The notes under the pieces: model-generated
Told to the model about the DNA's origin: nothing
Seen by the model: only the letters and a program-made list of their open reading frames with translations
Database searches by the model: none
Translations under genes and position numbers: made by a program
Shown: in pieces, positions 1-6,291 of the stretch
How positions within the stretch are numbered: position 1 is the stretch's first letter
How the letters are laid out: each line of letters starts with the position of its first letter
From: an uncultured Clostridia bacterium
Lineage (GTDB): Bacteria > Bacillota > Clostridia > Christensenellales > Aristaeellaceae
DNA length: 11,442 nt
Assembly (NCBI GenBank): GCA_934621485.1
Contig: CAKTUS010000085.1
Span: forward strand, 1 to 11,442
Direction of reading: 5' to 3'

Positions 1-5
1 GAGGT

Positions 6-52
6 GCAGGAGGCACTGCCTCCTGCCGGGGTTTTAGGGGCGGAGCCCCTAA
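6..52. repeat. Two tandem perfect hairpins (REP-like)
   Basis: Two adjacent perfect palindromes are visible. The first has a 9-bp stem (6-14 with 18-26, GCAGGAGGC/GCCTCCTGC) and a 3-nt loop. The second has an 8-bp stem (34-41 with 45-52, TTAGGGGC/GCCCCTAA) and a 3-nt loop. They are 7 nt apart. Neither is followed by a run of T on either strand long enough for a standard intrinsic terminator. Paired GC-rich hairpins of this style are common as dispersed intergenic repeats, so a REP-like unit is my preferred reading; that is inference. Confidence 0.6.
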
Positions 53-137
53 GCCTTATGCCGCAGCACTTTCCCCGCGAACCAGCGAAGCGCTGCTTCC
101 AGGCGATGGCGGCCAATCAGGGGCTTTTCAACAGTCT

Positions 138-158
138 GAGCCTTGCTGCGCAAGGCTC
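138..158. repeat. Perfect 9-bp hairpin, 3-nt loop
   Basis: GAGCCTTGC at 138-146 is followed by TGC and then its exact complement GCAAGGCTC at 150-158. There is no T-tract on either side, so it does not look like a simple intrinsic terminator. It sits within the same non-coding block as three other perfect hairpins. Confidence 0.6.
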
Positions 159-230
159 GACGTACACGCCGCCGGTTTCGGAACGAAAATCGGAAAGCTG
201 CGGCCCTCCGATACCACCCATAGGTTCTTC

Positions 231-278
231 GATGGTCTGAGGCTCCCGGTCACAGTGTGCCGGGAGCCTCAGACCGTC
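231..278. repeat. Long hairpin (16-bp perfect stem) just downstream of guaB
   Basis: GGTCTGAGGCTCCCGG at 234-249 pairs perfectly with 260-275. The stem can be lengthened outward by one G-U wobble and two further pairs (231-233 with 276-278). It can also extend inward by a CAC/GTG mini-stem in the 10-nt loop. It lies 44 nt beyond the guaB stop on the minus strand. No U-tract follows on either strand, so it is not a textbook intrinsic terminator. It could protect the guaB mRNA 3' end, act as a bidirectional barrier, or be part of a repeat element. Confidence 0.7.
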
Positions 279-321
279 GGGTTCTCCGTTTCCAGAGAAG
301 CCGGCTGTTTTTCTCTTATTC

Positions 322-1788
322 TTAAATGCGGGAATAATTGGGGCTTTCCTTGGTGATGGAAATATCGTGAGGATGGCTTTCGGTAAGGCCGGCGCTGGTA
401 ATGCGAATAAACTCGCCTTCCTTCCGCAGCGCTTCGATGGTGCGGGTGCCACAGTAGCCCATGCTGGAGCGCAGGCCGCCCACCAGCTGGTACACGGTAT
501 CGGCCAGCGTGCCCTTATAGGGTACGCGGCCCTCTACGCCTTCAGGCACCAGCTTCTTATCCGGCTCCTGGAAGTAGCGGTCGCTGCTGCCGTGAGCCTG
601 CGCCATTGCGCCCAGGCTGCCCATGCCGCGGTATACCTTGAAGCTGCGGCCCTGATAAATTTCCATATCTCCGGGGCTTTCCTCCACGCCGGCAAACAGG
701 CTGCCCAGCATAACGGCGCTGGCGCCTGCGGCAATGGCCTTGGGAATATCGCCGCTGTATTTGATGCCGCCGTCGGCAATCACGGTAACGCCGTACTTGT
801 CGGCTTCCTTAGCGCAATCGCTTACCGCGGTCAGCTGGGGCACGCCGATACCGGCCACCACGCGGGTGGTGCAAATGCTGCCGGGGCCAATGCCCACCTT
901 GATGCAGCTTGCGCCGGCCTCAATCAGGTCATGGGTAGCGGCGGCAGTGGCCACATTGCCCGCAATGAGGGGAATATCGGGATAGGCGGCGCGGATTTCC
1001 CGTACCTTTTCCAGCACGCCGCGGCTGTGGCCGTGGGCGGTATCAATACTCAGCACGTCCACCTTGGCCTTTACCAGCGCTTCCACGCGCAGCAGGCAGT
1101 CGGCCGTTACGCCAACCGCCGCGCCGCACAGCAGGCGGCCGTTCTTGTCCTTGGCGGAATTGGGATACTTGGTGCTCTTTTCAATGTCCTTGATGGTAAT
1201 CAGGCCGCACAGCTCAAACCTGTCGTTCACAATGGGCAGCTTTTCAATGCGGTGGTTGGCCAAAATCTGCTTGGCCTCCTCCAGCGTGGTGCCCACCGGC
1301 GCGGTAATCAGGTTTTTGGAGGTCATTACCTCCTCGATGCGGCGGGAAGAATCGGTTTCAAACCGCAGGTCGCGGTTGGTCAAAATGCCTACCAGCTTTT
1401 TGCCCCGGGTAATGGGCACGCCGCTGATGCGGTACTTGGCCATCAGCTGCTCCGCCTCGCCGATGGTGTGCTCAGGCGAAAGAAAAAACGGATCCGTAAT
1501 GACGCCGTGCTCGCTGCGCTTCACCTTGTCCACCTGGGTGGCCTGCTCGTCAATGGTCATGTTCTTATGAATAATGCCCAAGCCGCCCTCCCGCGCAATG
1601 GCAATGGCCAGCCGCGCATCCGTCACGGTATCCATGGCGGCGCTCAGCATGGGAATGTTCAGCGTAATGCCCGGCATCAACTGCGTAGAGGTGTCTACAT
1701 CCCGCGGCAGCACCTCGCTGGCCCGCGGCACCAGCAGCACATCGTCAAAGGTAAGGCCCGTCCGAATATTCTCCTGCAACATCAGCAT
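322..1788 (-). CDS. guaB: IMP dehydrogenase
   Basis: Catalyses the NAD-dependent oxidation of IMP to XMP, the committed step of cytosolic guanine nucleotide synthesis. The 488-residue product has the usual family length and order: an N-terminal barrel segment (TFDDVLLVP, residues 13-21), two CBS domains at about 95-205 inserted in the barrel, then the rest of the (beta/alpha)8 barrel. The catalytic loop GIGPGSICTTR (299-309) places the nucleophile at Cys306. The mobile-flap RY pair is at 404-405 in SSDRYFQ. The start at 1788 has AGGAAAGG six bases upstream; ATG codons at 1782 and 1806 are less well placed. The frame stays open far upstream, but that part is an antisense shadow of the transporter gene. 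The transcript is probably monocistronic, from its own promoter, with a leader of about 25 nt that leaves no room for a riboswitch. Confidence 0.97.
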   Translation of the reverse strand: MLMLQENIRTGLTFDDVLLVPRASEVLPRDVDTSTQLMPGITLNIPMLSAAMDTVTDARLAIAIAREGGLGIIHKNMTIDEQATQVDKVKRSEHGVITDPFFLSPEHTIGEAEQLMAKYRISGVPITRGKKLVGILTNRDLRFETDSSRRIEEVMTSKNLITAPVGTTLEEAKQILANHRIEKLPIVNDRFELCGLITIKDIEKSTKYPNSAKDKNGRLLCGAAVGVTADCLLRVEALVKAKVDVLSIDTAHGHSRGVLEKVREIRAAYPDIPLIAGNVATAAATHDLIEAGASCIKVGIGPGSICTTRVVAGIGVPQLTAVSDCAKEADKYGVTVIADGGIKYSGDIPKAIAAGASAVMLGSLFAGVEESPGDMEIYQGRSFKVYRGMGSLGAMAQAHGSSDRYFQEPDKKLVPEGVEGRVPYKGTLADTVYQLVGGLRSSMGYCGTRTIEALRKEGEFIRITSAGLTESHPHDISITKESPNYSRI

Positions 1789-1819
1789 CCTCGTCCTTTC
1801 CTGCATTTGAATAGCGCTT

Positions 1820-1848
1820 ATTTTACCAGCCCGCCCGCCAAATGTCAA
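1820..1848 (-). promoter_or_regulatory. guaB promoter (sigma-A type)
   Basis: On the minus strand a perfect -35 TTGACA (1843-1848) and a -10 TAAAAT (1820-1825) are separated by 17 bp. Initiation near 1813 would give a leader of about 25 nt before the guaB ATG at 1788. No PurR-box-like element or guanine-riboswitch fold is visible. Confidence 0.85.
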
Positions 1849-1871
1849 CCGAATGTGCAACGGGGTTGCGC

Positions 1872-1911
1872 AAAAAGAAGCAGCCCCGGTTCCGCTAAAA
1901 CACAGGGCTGC
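1872..1911 (-). terminator. Intrinsic terminator of the MFS transporter gene
   Basis: Read on the minus strand, GCAGCCC (1905-1911) pairs with GGGCTGC (1880-1886) across an 18-nt loop. TTCTTTTT (1872-1879) follows directly. It sits about 55 bp after the transporter stop and just before the guaB promoter, so it would insulate guaB. A competing upstream hairpin, CTGCCGT/ACGGCAG, overlaps its first arm. Confidence 0.7.
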
Positions 1912-1964
1912 CGTTTTCACGCACGGCAGAATGAAAAGGGGGAAACTGCCCTGCGAAAAAACCG

Positions 1965-3104
1965 TTATGCTTTTGTGGCCGCCACACGCCGGTTTAGCCC
2001 AAGTGCCAGCCACAGCGCCAGCAGAAAGACGGGATAAACGCCGAAAGACCCTTTTTGTGCAATCAGGCCAAGGAGGGGCGGCATCAGGGCCGAGCCCACG
2101 TAGGCGCTGGCCATTTGCAGGCTCATCATGCTCTGGCTGTCTGCCTGTCCAAAAAGGCGCGGCGTTTCGTGCAGCATGGATGGGTAGATGGGCGCGCAGC
2201 CAAGCCCGCACAGAACAAGCCCGGCCAGCGCGCACCAGGCGGGCAGGGGAAGCAGCAAAAGCGCAATGCCCGCCAGCAGCAGCCCCAGACCTATGCCTAT
2301 CATCCTGCCATCGCTTAGCCGCTGCGACAAAAACCCGCTGCCTACCCGGCCGCCGGTGATTCCCACGTAGAATAGCCCGGCCCAGAAGGCCGCCTGCTCC
2401 ACGGGAACCCGCTTCCAAAGGGTCAGGTAGCTGGCAGCCCATAAACCGGTCGTGCTTTCCAGGCCGCAATAGGCCAGAAAGCGAAGCGCCGCCTGCCAAA
2501 CGCCGGGTCGACGCAGCAGTGCCCTGAACGAGGGCCCGTTTTCCGAAAGCGGCGCCGTCTCTTCCCGGCGGCGCCATAAGCCCATGGTACACAAGAGCAG
2601 CAGCGTTAGCCCGGTTTGCATCAAGCCCACCAGGCGGTAGCCCGCCTGCCATCCCGCGCGCCCAATCGCCCGGCTCATCAGCACAGGGCCCAGGCTGCAC
2701 CCAACGCCCCACATACAGTGCAGCCAGTTCATATGCCGGGCCGAATAGCGCAGAGCCGCCTCGTTATTCAGCACCGCGTCAATACAGCCTGCTCCCAGGC
2801 CGTAGGGAACTGCCATCAGGCACATCATGGGATAGCTGCGGCTGAGGGAAAATCCCCAGAGCGCCAAGGCGGTGAGACCGGTGCTGCCCGCCACCACCGG
2901 GCCGGTGCCCAGCCTGCGGTGCAGCCTGCCGCCCAGCAGGCTGGAAACCACCGTAGAGGCCGTAATGAGGAAGGAAACCAGGCCGCAGGCGGAAACCGGC
3001 ACGCCGAAAAAGGGATAGACGCTGGGCCAGGCCGCGCCCAACAGGGAATCCGGCAGTCCAAGACCGATAAAAGCCAAATAGAAAACACATAACAAAAGCG
3101 ACAT
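1965..3104 (-). CDS. Major facilitator superfamily transporter (substrate unknown)
   Basis: A 379-residue, very hydrophobic protein predicted to lie in the inner membrane with about 12 helices in two halves. A charged central loop falls near residues 180-205 (GLWRRREETAPLSENGP). The N-terminal GLGLPDSLLGAAWP segment and the later NWLHCMWGVGCSLGP motif are typical of a Firmicutes MFS group related to fucose-permease-like carriers; no substrate can be assigned. The start at 3104 has GGGAGGAG ten bases upstream. Upstream ATGs at 3131-3160 lack such a site. It is divergent from an AraC-family regulator, which probably controls it. It could export a toxic compound or import a sugar-like solute; the sequence does not decide. 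Confidence 0.85.
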   Translation of the reverse strand: MSLLLCVFYLAFIGLGLPDSLLGAAWPSVYPFFGVPVSACGLVSFLITASTVVSSLLGGRLHRRLGTGPVVAGSTGLTALALWGFSLSRSYPMMCLMAVPYGLGAGCIDAVLNNEAALRYSARHMNWLHCMWGVGCSLGPVLMSRAIGRAGWQAGYRLVGLMQTGLTLLLLCTMGLWRRREETAPLSENGPSFRALLRRPGVWQAALRFLAYCGLESTTGLWAASYLTLWKRVPVEQAAFWAGLFYVGITGGRVGSGFLSQRLSDGRMIGIGLGLLLAGIALLLLPLPAWCALAGLVLCGLGCAPIYPSMLHETPRLFGQADSQSMMSLQMASAYVGSALMPPLLGLIAQKGSFGVYPVFLLALWLALGLNRRVAATKA

Positions 3105-3150
3105 AACAGAAAAGCTCCTCCCGTGCAGGCTTATATCCATCACGTGAAGA

Positions 3151-3179
3151 ATCATACCGTTTTTTGCCTCTTGTGTCCG
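3151..3179 (-). promoter_or_regulatory. Promoter of the MFS transporter gene
   Basis: On the minus strand a -35-like CGGACA (3174-3179) and a -10 TATGAT (3151-3156) are 17 bp apart. This predicts a start near 3144 and a leader of about 40 nt. The -35 is imperfect, as expected for an activator-dependent promoter. It overlaps the -35 of the divergent araC promoter by three bases. Confidence 0.55.
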
Positions 3180-3199
3180 TATGAAAAGCGTCGTATACT
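3171..3199 (+). promoter_or_regulatory. Promoter of the araC-family regulator gene
   Basis: A -35 TTGTGT (3171-3176) and a -10 TATACT (3194-3199) are separated by 17 bp. Initiation near 3206 would give a leader of about 26 nt before the ATG at 3232. A direct-repeat half-site lies inside the spacer and another covers the predicted start, which fits autorepression. Confidence 0.65.
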
Positions 3200-3230
3200 T
3201 GATGAAAAGCGACAAATTGGAGGAAAAGCG
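3181..3230 (+). promoter_or_regulatory. Candidate AraC-type operator: three direct repeats
   Basis: ATGAAAAGCG occurs at 3181-3190 and identically at 3202-3211, exactly 21 bp apart. The core GAAAAGCG recurs at 3223-3230, 19 bp further on. Direct repeats about two helical turns apart are the classical target layout for AraC/XylS proteins. Relative to the predicted transporter start (about 3144) the copies centre near -42, -63 and -83, suitable for activation. Relative to araC they overlap its promoter, suitable for autorepression. The third copy overlaps the ribosome-binding region and may be partly coincidental. Confidence 0.5.
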
Positions 3231-3231
3231 G

Positions 3232-4108
3232 ATGAGCGAACTGGTAGGCCCGGATGGGCGGGAAAAAAAGCGGCATGGCACGCCGGACTTTCCATGCAGC
3301 GTGTGCATCTGCCCGCAGGAAACCGGCTTTCCCTGGCATTGGCACGACGAGTGGGAAATCATCTGGGTACAGCAGGGCCCGGTGGAGGTAGCGGCCGCCA
3401 ACCGGCGTTATACGCTGCAAGCGGGGGATGTGCTCTTTCTCAACGGCCGCACGCCCCACGCCGTGATGATGCAAGGCGGAAAGCCCTATTCCGAAACGGA
3501 TTTGGAGTTTCATCCCCGTCTTTTGTACGGCACGCAGGACAGCGTGTTCTGGGAAAAATACCTTCGTCCCTTTCAGCAGTGCGACGGTCTTTCTGCCGTG
3601 CCGCTAACACCAAAAACGCCCTGGCAGACGGAAGCGGCGGAGCAATGCCGCCGGGCCTGCCGGGGCGTGCCTTCAAAAAGCGGACGGCTATGAATTTGAG
3701 GTGCGTCAGGCGCTGACGCAAGTGTTTTGGCTTATCCGAACCAACCTGAAGGACCGGCTGGACGCCGCCGCGCCGCGTCTGCAGGCTGCCGCGCATGTGC
3801 GCATGATGATGGAGTATCTGGACGCGCATTATGCCCAGCCCCTTACCCTGCGGCAAATGGCAGACATTGCGCATCTCTCTCCCCGTTCCTGCCAGCGGGC
3901 GTTTCAGCAATTTCTGGGGCTGTCGCCCATGCAGTATCTGCGGCAAAAGCGCCTGCAATGCGCCGCCAGCATGCTCAGCGCCGGGCAGGGCGACATCACG
4001 CAAATCTGCTATGCCTGCGGCTTTGCGGACCCGAGCGCCTTTTCCCGGCAGTTTCGGGCGTATTACGGCACAGCCCCCAGCCGGTGGAAACAGACGCGCT
4101 CTTTATAG
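3232..4108 (+). pseudogene. AraC/XylS-family transcriptional regulator, interrupted by a +1 frameshift
   Basis: The N-terminal half (3232 to about 3670) encodes an AraC-type cupin sensor domain with the HWHDEWEI motif and the usual AGDVLFLNGRTPH loop. The C-terminal half, from about 3670 to 4108, is one frame over. It encodes the double helix-turn-helix DNA-binding domain (LTLRQMADIAHLSPRS, then ITQICYACGFADPSAFSRQF). The first frame ends at a TGA at 3691-3693. Removing one base between about 3660 and 3680 (a G in GGGG, or an A in AAAAA) restores a 291-residue protein, the normal family length, with no other lesion. The start has GGAGG eight bases upstream. It is divergent from the MFS gene, its likely target, and its 3' end overlaps lplA by 6 bp. 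It could be a recent pseudogene, a sequencing or assembly error, or less likely recoding. Confidence 0.8.
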
Positions 4109-5104
4109 GCCCTGCCGGTCACTGGTGCGAATCCGGCGGCAAATCAGGTTGCACACATCCTGAGCCATTTGCATCAGGCGCGGATCGCTGAGCCATTCCA
4201 GCGCCTGATCAAACCGGGCCGTAATGGCGCTGATCAGGAAAGGCGCGCCAACCAGCGCCGGACCGATGCGTTCAAACAAAGCGGCCTCCATGGCGTCGGT
4301 ATACAGCTGCGCATGGCGAATGACGCCGCTTTCCGTGGCAAAGCGCACGGTGGCTCCGCCCCAGGGAAAACGCTCGCTTACGGTAAAGCTGGCGGCAGGC
4401 TGAGAGGGCGTAAGCCAGCGCTCGGCGGCAAACCGCTGGGCCAGCGCGTCGATGGTGCGGCCGTCCAGCATGCGCTCGTCCAGCCAGGCGGGCTGGCTGC
4501 CATAGGCATGGGCAAAAGCCTGGCACAGGGAGCGCTCCAGGCTGTCCACCGTGACGCCGTCGGCCAGGCTGCGCAGGTTTTGTACGGAAGCAAAGCGCTG
4601 CTGCCCATCCGGCGCTACCAAAGCGTTCAGGGTTTCCAAATCGCTTTCCACCAGCAGCGCGCCATGCTGCCAGGCTGCCGAGCCGCTTTTGAAAAAGGCG
4701 TTGCGCCCTACGCATTGCCCGGCCACGCCCACATCGCACGCGCCGCCGGTGCAGGTTTGCAGCCCAAACGCGCCCAGCCCCATGCCCAAAACGCTCATCT
4801 GCCGGGGAATGTCAAAGGCGGATTTGGGTACAATCAGGCTATATCCCAGGCAGCCCGGATCCAAATACAGCGCGCCGCCGCCGCTGAGCCGCCGGGCCAG
4901 CTGCCCCTTTTGCCGGGTCAGCTCCTCCAAATGGCATGCTTCGCCTGCGTCCTCACCTCGCCCCAGCCAAACAGACCGCTGGTTCTGCCACAAAAACAGC
5001 ACGGCGGTATCTTCGGGCAGGGTATCCATCAGGTGTTTTTCCACGGCCTGGTTGCGCCACGCGTCCAGGCTTCGGGAAACCAGGCAGGCAGTACGTTGAA
5101 TCAT
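4103..5104 (-). CDS. lplA: Lipoate-protein ligase A family protein, divergent active site
   Basis: Two-domain ligase fold of 333 residues. The N-terminal biotin/lipoate-ligase domain covers about 1-240 and carries RRLSGGGA (71-78). The C-terminal LplA accessory domain, about 241-325, contains SERFPWGG. Family members activate lipoate (or octanoate) with ATP and attach it to lysines of 2-oxoacid dehydrogenase E2 subunits or GcvH. Several usually conserved positions differ. The His after the GGGA motif (YHDLGN in relatives) is Leu81 in YLDPGC. The catalytic Lys normally seen as KxSGSA appears shifted, the local sequence being FFKSGSA (Lys139). The loop between SGSA and the HG pair is about seven residues shorter. 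The frame is otherwise intact. The ribosome site before 5104 is weak (AAAAGAG). A lone TTGACA (5159-5164 region, minus strand) may be its -35, without a good -10. It could be a working ligase, an amidotransferase-like variant or a decayed paralogue. Confidence 0.82.
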   Translation of the reverse strand: MIQRTACLVSRSLDAWRNQAVEKHLMDTLPEDTAVLFLWQNQRSVWLGRGEDAGEACHLEELTRQKGQLARRLSGGGALYLDPGCLGYSLIVPKSAFDIPRQMSVLGMGLGAFGLQTCTGGACDVGVAGQCVGRNAFFKSGSAAWQHGALLVESDLETLNALVAPDGQQRFASVQNLRSLADGVTVDSLERSLCQAFAHAYGSQPAWLDERMLDGRTIDALAQRFAAERWLTPSQPAASFTVSERFPWGGATVRFATESGVIRHAQLYTDAMEAALFERIGPALVGAPFLISAITARFDQALEWLSDPRLMQMAQDVCNLICRRIRTSDRQGL

Positions 5105-5189
5105 ATTGCACGCTCTTTTCTGCGAAATGGGAAAAAGGATCGTCGTAAAGGGTTCGCTGTCAAACGGCCTTTCTCCTGCGTGAAAAATG

Positions 5190-5198
5190 TGTTATACT
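5190..5198 (+). promoter_or_regulatory. Extended -10 promoter of the prolyl-tRNA deacylase gene
   Basis: TGT-TATACT at 5190-5198 fits an extended -10 element. No convincing -35 lies 16-18 bp upstream, as is usual for this class. Initiation near 5205 would give a leader of about 42 nt with a strong Shine-Dalgarno. Confidence 0.5.
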
Positions 5199-5246
5199 CC
5201 CTATGGGCGGCAAAACCGCTCATTTTCTCCCAGGAGGCCGAAAACC

Positions 5247-5786
5247 ATGATGACCGTAAGCCGGGCCCACAACCACCCGCCCGCCGTGTTTCAAACACCG
5301 CTTCAGAAGCAGGTGTACCAAACCCTGGCCCTGTTGAATATGCCATTTTGGCGGGTGGATACCTCGCCCGCCATCACCATGGAGGACTGCGCGCCCATTG
5401 ACGCCGAGCTCCAGGTGAAAACGGTCAAAACCCTGTTTTTGTGCAACCGGCAGCAAACCCGGTTCTATCTGTTTGTAACCTCGGGGGACAAGCCCTTTTG
5501 CACCCGCAATTTCAGCCACGCCATCGGCGTGTCGCGCCTGTCCTTTGCTCCCGCGGAAAAGCTGCCAGAGCTGCTGGGCACGGCGGTAGGGGCCACCACG
5601 GTTTTCAGCACGCTGCTGCCCAGCGCCCGGGACGTAGCGCTGTATTTTGACCGGCAGGCGCTGCAAACGGAGTGGTACGGCTGTAGCGACGGCACCACCA
5701 CCGGCTATCTGCGCGTGCGTACCGGGGATTTGTTGGGCCGGTTCCTGCCCCATGTGGAACGGTATGTGCAGCCGGTGGATGTGTAA
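5247..5786 (+). CDS. YbaK/EbsC-domain prolyl-tRNA deacylase (PrdX/ProXp-type)
   Basis: Predicted stand-alone trans-editing enzyme that hydrolyses mischarged tRNA(Pro), such as alanyl-tRNA(Pro), in the cytosol. The 179-residue protein consists almost entirely of the YbaK/aminoacyl-tRNA synthetase-associated domain. KTLFLCNRQQTRFYLFV (about 63-79) carries the conserved lysine segment. This is followed by the family-typical GDKPF, LSFAPAEKLPELLGT and the C-terminal YGCSDGTTTGYLRV stretch near 145-160. The start at 5247 has AGGAGG nine bases upstream; the ATG at 5250 is a near-equal alternative. It is divergent from lplA (142-bp gap) and lies 115 bp before mazF, which has its own promoter, so it is probably a single-gene unit. 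Substrate preference (Ala or Cys) cannot be read from the sequence. Confidence 0.85.
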   Translation: MMTVSRAHNHPPAVFQTPLQKQVYQTLALLNMPFWRVDTSPAITMEDCAPIDAELQVKTVKTLFLCNRQQTRFYLFVTSGDKPFCTRNFSHAIGVSRLSFAPAEKLPELLGTAVGATTVFSTLLPSARDVALYFDRQALQTEWYGCSDGTTTGYLRVRTGDLLGRFLPHVERYVQPVDV

Positions 5787-5838
5787 AGCACCCCCTCCGC
5801 CTTGCAGGCATAGGATAAAGGGGAGCGGCTACGGGCAT

Positions 5839-5867
5839 TTTACAAACCGCCCGCTTCGTGGTATCAT
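5839..5867 (+). promoter_or_regulatory. mazF promoter (sigma-A type)
   Basis: TTTACA (5839-5844) and TATCAT (5862-5867) are separated by 17 bp. The predicted start near 5874 leaves a leader of about 28 nt. It begins downstream of the deacylase stop, so the toxin gene and probably yitT have independent transcription. Confidence 0.75.
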
Positions 5868-5901
5868 GAAGCCATCAGGCCGCCCCGGAGTGTGAAAGTC
5901 C

Positions 5902-6237
5902 ATGAAACGAGGCGACATATATATGGCCGAGCTGGGGCCCGTTATCGGCAGCGAGCAGGGCGGGCGCAGGCCGGTTATCATTATGCAAAACGACAAGGGG
6001 AATCTGCACGCCCCTACGGTGATTGCCGTACCGCTGACCGGCAGCAGCCGAAAGCCCCCGTTGCCCACCCATGCGCTCCTTCCGCAGGGAGAGGGCGGCC
6101 TGTGGCGCGACTCCATCGCCCTGTGCGAGCAGGTGCGCACCCTGGAAAAAACCCGGCTCAGCCGGCGCATCGGCGCGGTGAGCCCGGAGGCCATGGCGCG
6201 CATCGAGCAGGCCCTGCGGGTCAGCCTGTCCATGTAA
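5902..6237 (+). CDS. mazF: Type II toxin, MazF/PemK family mRNA endoribonuclease (EndoA-like)
   Basis: Sequence-specific RNase of toxin-antitoxin systems. The 111-residue protein keeps the whole family core: KRGDIY (2-7), GPVIGSEQGGRRPV (12-25) and the IMQND loop, then PTVIAVPLT (38-46). By alignment from memory with Bacillus subtilis EndoA, catalytic Arg25 and Thr48 correspond to Arg23 and Thr46 here, so it should be active. The start at 5902 has GGAG eleven bases upstream. In most Firmicutes a small ribbon-helix-helix antitoxin gene precedes this gene by a few bases. Here the 115 bp upstream hold a promoter but no antitoxin frame. yitT follows after 54 bp and may be cotranscribed. The relevant cut site in close relatives is UACAU; it is not known for this protein. 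Confidence 0.93.
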   Translation: MKRGDIYMAELGPVIGSEQGGRRPVIIMQNDKGNLHAPTVIAVPLTGSSRKPPLPTHALLPQGEGGLWRDSIALCEQVRTLEKTRLSRRIGAVSPEAMARIEQALRVSLSM

Positions 6238-6253
6238 CCCCAATGAAACCTGT

Positions 6254-6273
6254 GCCGGCGGAACGCCGCCGGC
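6254..6273 (+). repeat. Perfect 8-bp GC hairpin between mazF and yitT
   Basis: GCCGGCGG (6254-6261) pairs exactly with CCGCCGGC (6266-6273) around an AACG loop. No U-run follows, so full termination is unlikely; it ends 4 nt before the AAAGGAG of yitT. It may attenuate or stabilise the mazF-yitT message, or modulate yitT translation. These roles are inference. Confidence 0.6.
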
Positions 6274-6291
6274 CCTTGCAAAGGAGCCGCT

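Larger units (their letters stand above)
1..321. other. Non-coding, hairpin-rich region downstream of guaB
   Basis: No credible gene is seen in this stretch. It holds at least four perfect inverted repeats: stems at 6-14/18-26, 34-41/45-52, 138-146/150-158 and 234-249/260-275, each listed separately. Open frames exist on both strands, but they lack ribosome binding sites, show no recognisable domain and run through the palindromes. The density of short-loop hairpins suggests a dispersed intergenic repeat of the REP type or a complex 3' end for the guaB transcript. Which of these applies cannot be decided from one window. Confidence 0.6.

Noticed and set aside
117..452. 111-codon minus-strand frame over the left hairpin region
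   Set aside because: It overlaps the guaB end in another frame and runs through the palindromes. It has no ribosome site and reads like translated repeat sequence.
1789..1819. Guanine riboswitch or PurR control of guaB
   Set aside because: The leader predicted from the strong promoter is only about 25 nt and no PurR-box-like motif is visible.
1789..2712. Open frame extending guaB upstream by about 300 residues
   Set aside because: The extension is an antisense-frame shadow of the transporter gene. It has no domain, and the guaB promoter, ribosome site and family-length start all lie at 1788-1848.
4103..5786. Lipoate ligase and prolyl-tRNA deacylase as one functional system
   Set aside because: They are merely divergent neighbours with separate promoters and no known link between the pathways.
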